Source: Bradyrhizobium stylosanthis
GTDB lineage: Bacteria; Pseudomonadota; Alphaproteobacteria; Rhizobiales; Xanthobacteraceae
Assembly: GCF_001641335.1 (NCBI RefSeq)
Contig: NZ_LVEM01000004.1
Location: 996,100 to 1,060,099 of the forward strand
Direction of reading: 5' to 3'
DNA length: 64,000 nt
Shown here: piece by piece, positions 35,343 to 44,108 of the stretch
How the letters are laid out: each line of letters opens with the position of its first letter
How positions within the stretch are numbered: position 1 is the first letter of the stretch
Notes under the pieces: model-generated
Databases searched by the model: none
What the model saw: the letters and a program-made list of their open reading frames with translations, nothing else
What the model was told of the DNA's origin: nothing
Position numbers and translations under genes: made by a program

Positions 35343-36668
35343 TTAGCGTTCCGTTTCCAAATTCGCGAGGATTTGCGCCAACTGCCGATAGCCGTCCCCC
35401 AAGGAGGCATTTTCATCCTTGCGCTGGCGCAGGAAGGCTTCCAGCGGCTCGTGCAGGCGGATCGCCTCGTCCACCTCGGGGCTGGAGCCGGCCCGGTAGG
35501 CGCCCAGCCGGATCAGTTCCTCCATGTCGGCGTAGGTCGCCATCACCGCCCGCGCCTTCTGGATGGTCGGCCAGTATTCCGGGTCGGCCGATTTCGGCAT
35601 GGTCCGGGAGACGGATTTGAGGATGTTGATCGCGGGGTAGCGGCCGCGCTCGGCGATCGAACGCTGCATCACGATGTGGCCGTCGAGGATGCCGCGGACG
35701 GCGTCCGCGATCGGCTCGTTGTGATCGTCGCCGTCGACCAGCACCGTGAAGATCGCGGTGATGGCGCCCTCGCCGAGGCCCGGCCCGGCCCGCTCCAAGA
35801 GCTTCGGCAGCTCGGTGAAGACGGTCGGCGTATAACCCTTGGCGGTCGGCGGCTCCCCGGCCGACAGGCCGATCTCGCGCTGGGCCATGGCAAAGCGCGT
35901 CACCGAGTCCATCAGGCAGAGCACGTCCTGGTCCTCGTCGCGGAAATATTCGGCGACCGCGAGCGTCAGATAGGCCGCCTGGCGGCGCATCAGCGCCGGC
36001 TCGTCGGAGGTCGCGACCACGACGACGGAACGCGCGAGGCCCTCCTCGCCGAGGTCGTCCTGCAGGAACTCCTGCACCTCGCGGCCGCGTTCGCCGATCA
36101 GACCGATGACGCTGACGGCGGCATCGACGTTGCGCGCGAGCATCGACAGCAGCACCGATTTGCCGACGCCGGAGCCTGCGAAGATGCCCATGCGCTGGCC
36201 GCGGCAGCAGGTGAGAAAGGTGTTCATCGCGCGCACGCCGAGATCGAGCGGGGCCCCGACGCGCTTCCGCGAATGCGCCGGCGGCGGCGTATTGCGGAAC
36301 GGCATCGGCGAGGACCCCTGGGGCAGCGGCCCCTTTCCATCGATCGGCTCGCCCAGCGCATTGACGACGCGGCCGAGCCAGGCCGCGCAGGGCCGCACCT
36401 GGTTGGCGGCATTGGCGATGACGGCCTTGCAGCCGCGGCGCACGCCGTCGAGGCCGGCGAACGGCATCACGACGGCGTTGTTGCCGGAGAAGCCGATCAC
36501 CTCGCAGGGAATGGTGCGGTTGGCACCGGTCTCGATCACGAGCCGCGCGCCGACCGACATCGCGTGGATCGGACCTGCCACCTCGACCATGAGGCCGCGC
36601 ACGCCGACCACACGGCCGTAGATGTTGACGCCGTCGATATCGCCGATCTGTTCGGCAAGAGCCTTCAT
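35343..36668 (-). CDS. fliI: Flagellum-specific ATP synthase FliI
   Basis: 441 aa with Walker A GIFAGSGVGKS near residues 160-170, DVLCLMDSVTRFA as Walker B, and the FliI-type SAGEPPTAKGYTPTVFTELPKLLERAG region. It is the ATPase that energises unfolding and delivery of flagellar export substrates. It is divergent from ctrA across 440 nt; a TTAA-N7-TTTA candidate CtrA site lies about 111 nt upstream of the start. Confidence 0.96.
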   Translation of the reverse strand: MKALAEQIGDIDGVNIYGRVVGVRGLMVEVAGPIHAMSVGARLVIETGANRTIPCEVIGFSGNNAVVMPFAGLDGVRRGCKAVIANAANQVRPCAAWLGRVVNALGEPIDGKGPLPQGSSPMPFRNTPPPAHSRKRVGAPLDLGVRAMNTFLTCCRGQRMGIFAGSGVGKSVLLSMLARNVDAAVSVIGLIGERGREVQEFLQDDLGEEGLARSVVVVATSDEPALMRRQAAYLTLAVAEYFRDEDQDVLCLMDSVTRFAMAQREIGLSAGEPPTAKGYTPTVFTELPKLLERAGPGLGEGAITAIFTVLVDGDDHNEPIADAVRGILDGHIVMQRSIAERGRYPAINILKSVSRTMPKSADPEYWPTIQKARAVMATYADMEELIRLGAYRAGSSPEVDEAIRLHEPLEAFLRQRKDENASLGDGYRQLAQILANLETER

Positions 36669-37108
36669 AAGGAGCGCGCCTTCGCAGCAGACAAGAGGGC
36701 CTTCACTAAGCCGATCGCCTTCGTCATCCGGGCCTTCACGGGGAAACTCTTAAGTTTCGCCATATTTCTGAACGGCGCTTAACTTCGTGTTTACCCGCAT
36801 CATTAATCATTGCGTCACTGTCTTTGTGACTGAGCGTGGCTCCCCTTCAGAAGAAGGCTGAGTCGCGGGAGTCGGTTAGGCCCGTCTCTTAAAGTGGAAC
36901 TTGAACGGATCGGGGTAACGAAAGCTGCTTCCTGCGCAAGACCTTAGGGCGATTCGACAAAAATTGCACCGGGGGGACTTGCGTTCCAGAATCAGAGTTT
37001 GTTAACCATCTGTTGTCAGGATCCGAATCAGTTGTTCAAAGGCGTTTTGTTGAGTGCCGCGAATGCGGCCGACCTGACGCCCAGGAGCGGCGACTATGGG
37101 GAACTGGC
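36669..37108. promoter_or_regulatory. Shared fliI/ctrA regulatory region with five GANTC sites
   Basis: No gene is seen here. GANTC sites occur at 36860-36864, 36869-36873, 36951-36955, 36989-36993 and 37025-37029. A TTAA-N7-TTTA sequence at 36779-36793 is one mismatch from a CtrA box. CcrM methylation and CtrA binding control ctrA transcription in Caulobacter, so this is most likely the cell-cycle-controlled ctrA promoter. Confidence 0.65.
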
Positions 37109-37810
<702 letters not shown>

Positions 37811-37857
37811 TCCGGTTTACGTCGCGAGCCCCCGGGGCTCGCTCCTCCCAGCCTGGA

Positions 37858-37887
37858 CCCCGCCGCAAATGGCGGGGTTTTCGTTTT
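37858..37887 (+). terminator. Rho-independent terminator of ctrA
   Basis: 7-bp arms CCCCGCC / GGCGGGG with loop GCAAAT followed by TTTTCGTTTTT, 47 nt after the ctrA stop. Confidence 0.85.
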
Positions 37888-37933
37888 TGGGGATGTCTTC
37901 TCCCGCTTGCCCCCTCGGCGACCTGAGCGCACG

Positions 37934-38068
37934 CCTCGTCCTTCGAGACGACCGCTTTCAGCGGTCTCCTCAGGATGAGGCTAAGCAGCACCGGCGCTCG
38001 TCGAAACTGCTGCCACGCACTCCGCCCTCATCCTGAGGGCCCGCCAACGGCGGGCGTCTCGAAGGATG
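37934..38068. repeat. Dispersed repeats (CTTCGAGAC / CCTCAGGATGAGG type)
   Basis: Two related palindromic units, 37934-37980 and 38026-38068, each with CCTTCGAGAC and CTCAGGATGAGG halves in inverted order. The rest of the stretch between ctrA and the DUF350 gene holds no gene that I can see. Confidence 0.7.
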
Positions 38069-38163
38069 CGCCGCAGAACCCGTGGCTACGACCTCCCCTC
38101 TCTTAACCTTTGAACCGCTATGCTTCTCCCGCCGACGAATGGTCGCTGCACGATGGGGGAACG

Positions 38164-38568
38164 ATGATCCTGCAATCACTGGCCGGCCTGCCCGCCTTCC
38201 TGGTCTATTTCTGCACCGGGCTGATCGCGATCGTGGCGTATCTCTTCGTCTATACCCGCATCACCCCCTACAACGAGTTCCAGCTGATCCGCGACGACGA
38301 GCCGGCTGCCGCGATCGCGCTCGGCCTCAGCCTGCTCGGCTTCGTCGCGCCGCTGGTCAGCGCGATCGCGCATTCGGCCAATGTGCTGGACTGCCTGATC
38401 TGGGCGACGATCGCGCTCATCGTGCAGGTCATCGTGTTCTTTCTCGTCAAGGTGCCGGTGCCGAACCTGTCGGCGCGGATCGCCGCCGGCGAGCTTGCGC
38501 CCGCCATCTGGCTCGGCCTGTCCTCGCTCGCCGCGGGCCTGCTCAACGCCGCCTGCATGATCTACTGA
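38164..38568 (+). CDS. DUF350 membrane protein (YjfL-like)
   Basis: 134 aa with four transmembrane segments (AFLVYFCTGLIAIVAYLFVY, ALGLSLLGFVAPLVSAIA, LIWATIALIVQVIVFFLV, WLGLSSLAAGLLNAACM). The family is DUF350, like E. coli YjfL. It is first in a three-gene run with a Ser-rich protein and a glutathionylspermidine-synthase-like ligase, the same arrangement as yjfL-yjfM-yjfC. The function is unknown. Confidence 0.82.
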   Translation: MILQSLAGLPAFLVYFCTGLIAIVAYLFVYTRITPYNEFQLIRDDEPAAAIALGLSLLGFVAPLVSAIAHSANVLDCLIWATIALIVQVIVFFLVKVPVPNLSARIAAGELAPAIWLGLSSLAAGLLNAACMIY

Positions 38569-38569
38569 C

Positions 38570-38980
38570 ATGGCGGAGAAGCCCCCCAGCAAGGAATTCA
38601 GCAGGCGCCGGCCACGCCGGCCGGAGCCACTGGCGCTCCCGGCGAAGGAGCCGGTGAAGCGCTCCGGTCACGTCGCCCTGCTGGTGATGGGCACGCTCGC
38701 GGTCGGCACCACCGCCTACACGCTGATGCCGCGGACGAGTTGCGAGCCCGCTCCTCCCGGGGCGGATCCGGCGGTGCAGACGAGCACTGCGTGCAGCAGC
38801 AGCAGCAGAAGCAGCTCCTCGGGCGGCAGCGGCGAATCGGGCTCGTCGTCGCGATCGAGCTACTACAGCAGCGATTCCTCCAGCCATTCCTCGTCGAGCA
38901 CGTCATCGGACTCCGGCCACAGCAGCGTGAGCCGCGGCGGCTTCGGCTCGTTCGGCCATGGTTTTTCAAGCGGCGGCTAG
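38570..38980 (+). CDS. Ser/Gly-rich membrane-anchored protein
   Basis: 136 aa starting 1 nt after the DUF350 stop. A basic Pro-rich N-terminus precedes one hydrophobic segment (HVALLVMGTLAVGTTAYTLM). The remainder is low-complexity Ser with some Gly, Tyr and His, ending GFGSFGHGFSSGG. It occupies the position of YjfM (DUF1190) in the E. coli-like gene order and may be a divergent equivalent. Confidence 0.7.
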   Translation: MAEKPPSKEFSRRRPRRPEPLALPAKEPVKRSGHVALLVMGTLAVGTTAYTLMPRTSCEPAPPGADPAVQTSTACSSSSRSSSSGGSGESGSSSRSSYYSSDSSSHSSSSTSSDSGHSSVSRGGFGSFGHGFSSGG

Positions 38981-39055
38981 CGCATGATCCGGAAAAGTGG
39001 CCAGCGGTTTTCCCTCGCGACAAACGCGGAACGCGTTTGCGCGGAGATCATGCGC
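38980..39055. repeat. Palindromic repeat inside the DUF350 operon
   Basis: Perfect 10-bp outer arms GCGCATGATC / GATCATGCGC enclosing CCGGAAAAGTGG and GGTTTTCCCTC segments. It fills the gap between the Ser-rich gene and the ligase gene and may affect processing of the operon transcript. Confidence 0.65.
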
Positions 39056-39065
39056 AGGAAATAAC

Positions 39066-40226
39066 ATGCAGCGCATCACCTGCCTCGAGCGCGACGACTG
39101 GCGGGAGACCGCCGCGCAATGCGGCTTCGTCTTCCACACCATCGGCGGCGACCGCTATTGGGACGAGCGCGCCTATTACGGCTTCACGCTCGACGAGATC
39201 GAGCGCGGCATCGAGACGCCGACCGGCGAGATCGACGCGATGTGCCGCGAGCTCGCCGGCCGCGTGATCGGCGACGAACGGCATCTGCGGCGCCTGAAGA
39301 TTCCTGAAGCGTTCTGGGATTTCATCGCCGAGAGCTGGAAGCGCGGCGACCGCAGCCTCTACGGCCGGCTCGACCTGAAGTACGACGGCAAGGGGCCGGC
39401 GAAGCTGCTCGAATACAACGCGGATACGCCGACCTCGATCTTCGAGGCCGCGGTGTTTCAATGGACCTGGCTCGAACAGGCGATCGAGCGCCGCATCGTC
39501 CCGGTGCGTGCCGATCAGTTCAACTCCATCCATGAGCGCCTGATCGCGGCATGGAAGACGATCGCCGCGGGCCAACACCTGCATCTCACCGGCGCCACCG
39601 ACAATACCGAGGACGCCGGCACGCTGGCGTATCTCGAAGACACGGCACGCCAGGCCGGACTCTCGACCACGCTGCTCGACATCGCCCAGGTCGGCTGGCG
39701 CGACGAGGGCGGCGGTTTCGTCGATCTCGACGAACGCGACATCGCGCTCGCCTTCAAGCTCTATCCCTGGGAATGGATGTTCCAGGATGCGTTCGGCGCC
39801 AATCTCAAGAGCGCAGCGACGCGCTGGATCGAGCCGCCATGGAAGGCGGTGCTCTCGAACAAGGGCATCCTGCCGCTGCTCTGGGAGATGTTTCCGAACC
39901 ACCCCAATCTGCTGCCGGCCTTCTTCGAGGACGACGCGCGGGCCGCGGAGCTCGGAACGTCGTATGTGCGCAAGCCGCTGCTGTCGCGCGAAGGCGCCAA
40001 TGTCACGCTGGTGTCCGGCGGAGCGGCGCTCGACGAGCAGGCCGGCCCTTATGGCGCCGAAGGTTTTGTGCGGCAGGCGCTGTCGCCACTGCCGAACTTC
40101 TCAGGCAATTACGTCGTCGTTGGAAGCTGGCTGGTGAACCACGAGCCGTGCGGCCTGTCGATCCGCGAAGACGAGAGCCCGATCACGGGCAACGGCTCGC
40201 GGTTTTTGCCGCATGCGATTCTGTGA
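39066..40226 (+). CDS. Glutathionylspermidine synthase-family ligase (YjfC/YgiC-like)
   Basis: 386 aa ATP-grasp-like C-terminal domain of the glutathionylspermidine synthase family. Characteristic pieces are YDGKGPAKLLEYNADTPTSIFEA, LLPAFFEDD, YVRKPLLSREGANV and GSWLVNHEPCGLSIREDESPITGNGSRF near the end. E. coli YgiC/YjfC relatives lack glutathionylspermidine synthesis, so this is probably a peptide or amine ligase of unknown substrate. It belongs with the two upstream membrane-protein genes. Confidence 0.85.
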   Translation: MQRITCLERDDWRETAAQCGFVFHTIGGDRYWDERAYYGFTLDEIERGIETPTGEIDAMCRELAGRVIGDERHLRRLKIPEAFWDFIAESWKRGDRSLYGRLDLKYDGKGPAKLLEYNADTPTSIFEAAVFQWTWLEQAIERRIVPVRADQFNSIHERLIAAWKTIAAGQHLHLTGATDNTEDAGTLAYLEDTARQAGLSTTLLDIAQVGWRDEGGGFVDLDERDIALAFKLYPWEWMFQDAFGANLKSAATRWIEPPWKAVLSNKGILPLLWEMFPNHPNLLPAFFEDDARAAELGTSYVRKPLLSREGANVTLVSGGAALDEQAGPYGAEGFVRQALSPLPNFSGNYVVVGSWLVNHEPCGLSIREDESPITGNGSRFLPHAIL

Positions 40227-40286
40227 AAGATGCGCTCGCGGCCCCTGTCGGTGAAGGCACGCGAGCGCGAAGGTTCTCGTATTGGA

Positions 40287-40757
40287 TCAGGGCGTCTTGA
40301 CGATGAATCGTCCGTCGTACAGGAAGGCGCCCTTGAACCCGCTTTTCGTACTTTCGAAGCCGCCGGTGCCGGTCGCGTTCGCGTACATTCCGGTGCCCGA
40401 CAGGATCGTATATTCGCCCTTCGCCTTGCCGTCCTTGATCGCACCGCTGTAGCGCGCCGTGATCGAGGAGCCATCGTCGAAGGTGTAGGTGCTGTAGCCG
40501 AACATCGGCCCGGAGCCCTTGAGCAAATCACTGGAGTTGACGAAATCCTTCACGGCGATGCGGCCATCCTTGAAGATGGCGACGCCAAACATCTTGCCGG
40601 ACATGACCGTCTGCCCCTCGACATTCGCGACCTCGGTGACCTTGACGTCCACCGGCTTGGTGACGAGCTTGAATTCGAGCACTTGCTCGCCGGCGCGGGC
40701 CGTCGCCGGCAACGAAAGCGCAATCAACAAAATGCATGAGGCACAAGACATTCGCAT
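40287..40757 (-). CDS. Exported allene-oxide-cyclase-barrel-like protein
   Basis: 156 aa from the ATG at 40757 (GGAGGG upstream). The N-terminal segment MRMSCASCILLIALSLPATA is a signal peptide. The mature part has repeated beta-type segments (MFGVAIFKDGRIAVKDF, YTILSGTGMYANATGTGGFE) resembling allene-oxide-cyclase-like barrels or dirigent-type proteins. The function is unknown. Confidence 0.6.
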   Translation of the reverse strand: MRMSCASCILLIALSLPATARAGEQVLEFKLVTKPVDVKVTEVANVEGQTVMSGKMFGVAIFKDGRIAVKDFVNSSDLLKGSGPMFGYSTYTFDDGSSITARYSGAIKDGKAKGEYTILSGTGMYANATGTGGFESTKSGFKGAFLYDGRFIVKTP

Positions 40758-41025
40758 GGTATGCCCTCCACAAATTCGTTCATGATGGAATAAAATCCCG
40801 CCGAGGTTCGGCGGGACCATCGGCAGCATAACATAACCTTCAGATGCTGTTCAGAGCCACGACCGTGCTGCATCGCGGCGCGATGCTCTCTTGCGCGGTA
40901 GCGGAGTAATTCGCGAGCGCTCAAGCGCGCGTACAGCGCCGCGCACAACGACGGAAGATATTCGCCGGATGTTGCCGGCCGTTCGCGCCGACGGCGCTTT
41001 CTCGGAGCGCCCGCCGTTCGACCAC

Positions 41026-41898
41026 TTACCTCGCGGCGGCGACCTTCAGCGACGGCGGCATCAATCCACCCATCGGACGGCCGGAGCGCGCGGGGTTGAG
41101 CTGATAGAGACCGCGGCGTTCGGTGATCGGCCGGAACGCGTCGGTGATGCCGACGACGGACTCGGCGGCACCGAGCAGCAGCGTGCCGTCGGCCTCCAGC
41201 CCCTTTGCCATGCGCTCGAAGATCACGGCCTTGGTATCCTGGTCGAAATAGATCAGCACGTTGCGGCAGAAGATCACGTCGAACGTGCCGAGATGGGAGA
41301 AGTCCTGCAGCAGATTAAGCTGGCGGAACTGCACCATGGCGCGGATGTCGGCGTTGAGCTGCCAGAGCTCGCCGGCCTGCGTGAAGTATTTCATCAGGTG
41401 CTGGATCGGCAGGCCGCGCTGCACCTCGAACTGGCTGTAGATGCCGGCCTTGGATTTCTCCAGCACCTCCTGCGACAGATCGGTGGCGACAATCTCGATG
41501 CGCCAGCCGGCGAGCGCCGCGCCCATCTCCTTCACGCACATCGCGATCGAATAGGGCTCCTGCCCCGTCGACGAGGCCGCCGACCAGATCCGGATCGACT
41601 TGCGCGCGGCGCGCGCCTGGATCAGGCCGGGCAGGATCGTCTCGCGCAGATGGTCGAACGGAATCTTGTCGCGGTAGAAGAATGTCTCGTTGGTGGTCAT
41701 GGCTTCGACCACGTCGGTCGCAAGCCGGCCGTCGCCGTTCCTGATCTTCAGCACGAGATCGGGAATGCCGGGAAGGCTTGCCTTGCGCGCGAGCGGCAGC
41801 AGCCGGCTCTCGACCAGATATTGCTTGTCGGGCGACAGATCGAGGCCCGAGCGCTCCTTCAGGAACTTGCGCAGATAGTCGTAGTCCGTCGGATTCAC
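41026..41898 (-). CDS. cheR: Chemotaxis protein methyltransferase CheR
   Basis: 290 aa; N-terminal all-helical domain (DYDYLRKFLKERSGLDL) and SAM-dependent methyltransferase domain with IRIWSAASSTGQEPYSIAM and FDVIFCRNVLIYFD. It methylates Glu residues of chemoreceptors using SAM. The start overlaps the cheB stop by 4 nt. Last gene of the che operon. Confidence 0.96.
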   Translation of the reverse strand: MNPTDYDYLRKFLKERSGLDLSPDKQYLVESRLLPLARKASLPGIPDLVLKIRNGDGRLATDVVEAMTTNETFFYRDKIPFDHLRETILPGLIQARAARKSIRIWSAASSTGQEPYSIAMCVKEMGAALAGWRIEIVATDLSQEVLEKSKAGIYSQFEVQRGLPIQHLMKYFTQAGELWQLNADIRAMVQFRQLNLLQDFSHLGTFDVIFCRNVLIYFDQDTKAVIFERMAKGLEADGTLLLGAAESVVGITDAFRPITERRGLYQLNPARSGRPMGGLMPPSLKVAAAR

Positions 41899-43097
41899 GA
41901 GCGGTCTCCCGCGAACAGGCGGTTGACCTTGGCGCCGATCTGGTTGAGCGGCAGGATCGCGGCGCAGATGCCGGCATTGGCCGCCGCGCCCGGCATGCCC
42001 CAGACCACGCTGGAGGCTTCGTCCTGTGCGATCACGCTTCCGCCGGCCGCGACGATGTCCTTGCCGCCGCGCATGCCGTCCGAGCCCATGCCCGTCAGGA
42101 TCACGGAGAGGATGTTGCCGTGCCAGATGTCGATGGCGGAGGTGAAGAGCGGATCGACCGCGGGCTTGCAGAAATTGACGGCGGGGCCGTCATCGAGCGC
42201 GATCACGACGTCCGCGCCGCTGCGCGCGAGGCGCATGTGCTTGCCGCCGGGCGCGAGATAGATCCGTCCGGGCTTCACCGGCTCGCCGTCGACCGCTTCG
42301 GCTGCCGGGCGGCGGCTCGAGCGCGCCAGATGCTCGGCGAGAATGGTGGTGAAGGTCGGCGGCATGTGCTGGGTGATCAGCACCGGAAAGCGGTCGATGA
42401 CGGGGCCGAGCTCGGTGACGAGCGCCATCAGCGCCTGCGGACCGCCGGTCGAGGAGCCGATCAGCAGCACCTTCGGAGCCTGGGTCGAGAACGGGCGCGT
42501 CGACAACACGCCTGACGACGGAGCATGCACGGCCGGAGCAGGCGCCGGCGCGGCAGGCCGCGCAACGACGGGTGCGCGTGCAGCCGGCGCAGCAGGACTT
42601 GCCGGTGCGAGCGGCGGGCTCGCAACCGCGGGCCTGCGGCGCAGCCGCGCGCCGAGATGACGGATCTTCTGGATCAGGTCGTGATGGAAGATGTCGGCGG
42701 CCGACGCCTCGCGGGTCGATTCCGGCTTCGGAATGTAGTCGGCCGCGCCGAGCGAGAGCGCCTTGAAGCTGATCTCCGCGTTGCGGCGCGTCAGGGTCGA
42801 GGCCATGATGATGACGAGATCGCGCTTCTTCGCCAGCAGTTTCGGCAGCGCCGAGATGCCGTCGAGCTCGGGCATTTCGATGTCGAGCACGGCAACGTCG
42901 GGGTTGATGCGTTCGAGCTGGTTGACCGCCTCGAGCCCGGTGCGCAGCGACGCTGCGACCTCCATGTCGTGCTCGGCGCCGATCCAGCGCGAGATCAGGC
43001 CGCGGATGACGACGGAGTCGTCAACGACCATCACCCGCAGCGGCCCGGCTTCACGCGACGTGCCCGTGGTCGAATTACCTGCGAACGCAACACTCAT
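41895..43097 (-). CDS. cheB: Chemotaxis response regulator methylesterase CheB
   Basis: 400 aa with an N-terminal receiver (VMVVDDSVVIRGLI, phospho-Asp in VAVLDIEMPELDG), an Ala/Pro-rich linker around residues 160-210, and a CheB methylesterase domain with catalytic Ser in GSSTGGPQAL, His in TQHMPPTFT and Asp in MGSDGM. It demethylates receptors. The linker is longer than in enteric CheB. Confidence 0.96.
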   Translation of the reverse strand: MSVAFAGNSTTGTSREAGPLRVMVVDDSVVIRGLISRWIGAEHDMEVAASLRTGLEAVNQLERINPDVAVLDIEMPELDGISALPKLLAKKRDLVIIMASTLTRRNAEISFKALSLGAADYIPKPESTREASAADIFHHDLIQKIRHLGARLRRRPAVASPPLAPASPAAPAARAPVVARPAAPAPAPAVHAPSSGVLSTRPFSTQAPKVLLIGSSTGGPQALMALVTELGPVIDRFPVLITQHMPPTFTTILAEHLARSSRRPAAEAVDGEPVKPGRIYLAPGGKHMRLARSGADVVIALDDGPAVNFCKPAVDPLFTSAIDIWHGNILSVILTGMGSDGMRGGKDIVAAGGSVIAQDEASSVVWGMPGAAANAGICAAILPLNQIGAKVNRLFAGDRS

Positions 43098-43172
43098 TAC
43101 TCACCAACTCAGACTGAAACGGTTCAGTTGAAAACAATCGCCGAAGGATCCGTTCCGCCTCCGGGTGTTCGC

Positions 43173-43538
43173 TCAGATAAGTCCGACTTCCTGAAACTTC
43201 GCCGTCACGATGTCCTTGTCGAACGGCTTCATGATGTACTCGTTGGCACCGGCGTGCAGCGCGCGCGCAATATGCGCGACGTCGTTCTCGGTGGTGCAGA
43301 ACACCACTTTCGGCTGGTCGCCGCCGGGCATGCGGCGGAGGTGGCCGAGGAACTCGTAGCCGTCCATGACGGGCATGTTCCAGTCGAGCAGTACCGCGTC
43401 GGGCAGTCCACGCTTGCAGGCCTCCAGAGCCTTCTCACCGTCCTCGGCTTCGAGGATCTGGAAGTCGAGGCCCTCCAGGATCCGGCGCGCAACCTTGCGG
43501 ATGACGCTGGAATCATCAACGACGAGACAAGTTCGCAT
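43173..43538 (-). CDS. cheY: Chemotaxis response regulator CheY
   Basis: 121 aa single receiver domain: MRTCLVVDDSSVIRKVARRI, phospho-Asp D52 in LLDWNMPVMDG, and conserved Lys in YIMKPFD. It sits between cheW and cheB in the che operon, receives phosphate from CheA and acts on the flagellar switch. Confidence 0.94.
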   Translation of the reverse strand: MRTCLVVDDSSVIRKVARRILEGLDFQILEAEDGEKALEACKRGLPDAVLLDWNMPVMDGYEFLGHLRRMPGGDQPKVVFCTTENDVAHIARALHAGANEYIMKPFDKDIVTAKFQEVGLI

Positions 43539-43611
43539 GTGAACCTCTGCTTCCTCCCCCGTTTTCGAGGGCACTTCCAATTACTGGCCCGTCGGCGGCG
43601 GTGCCGCCGTA

Positions 43612-44082
43612 TCAGGCCGCCATCATCTCGGGCGCGAGCTCGAGCACGCGATCGACGTCGAGCACGACCATGAGCTGGCCGTCGAGGCGGTGGACACCGC
43701 CGGCGAGCTTGGCCATGCGGGGATCGAGGTTGACGGGATTCTCTTCCATGCCGGCCTCGGGCAGGCGCAGGACCTCGCCGATCTGGTCGATCAGCAGGCC
43801 ATAGGATTCACCGCGCAAATCGACGCCGACCGCCATCGGTACCTTGCCGTCCTCGGCCTTGGGCAGGCCGAGACGGGCGCGCATGTCGACCACGGTGACG
43901 ATGCGGCCGCGCAGGTTCAACACGCCCGCGATCTCGCGCGAGGACAGGGGAACGCGGGTGACGCGCTCGGGCATGAACACGTCCTGGACGCGGGAGATCG
44001 GCAGGCCGAACAGCTGGCCGCCGATCATCGCGGTGACGTACTCGACCATGGCGCCTTCGGCGGATTGGGTCTTGGTGCTCAT
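43612..44082 (-). CDS. cheW: Chemotaxis coupling protein CheW
   Basis: 156 aa CheW domain (EYVTAMIGGQLFGLPISRVQDVFMPE, GVLNLRGRIVTVVDMRARLGL). It couples chemoreceptors to CheA. It lies 26 nt downstream of cheA. Confidence 0.95.
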   Translation of the reverse strand: MSTKTQSAEGAMVEYVTAMIGGQLFGLPISRVQDVFMPERVTRVPLSSREIAGVLNLRGRIVTVVDMRARLGLPKAEDGKVPMAVGVDLRGESYGLLIDQIGEVLRLPEAGMEENPVNLDPRMAKLAGGVHRLDGQLMVVLDVDRVLELAPEMMAA

Positions 44083-44108
44083 CTCGGGTCTCCTGATCCC
44101 TGTCCTGC

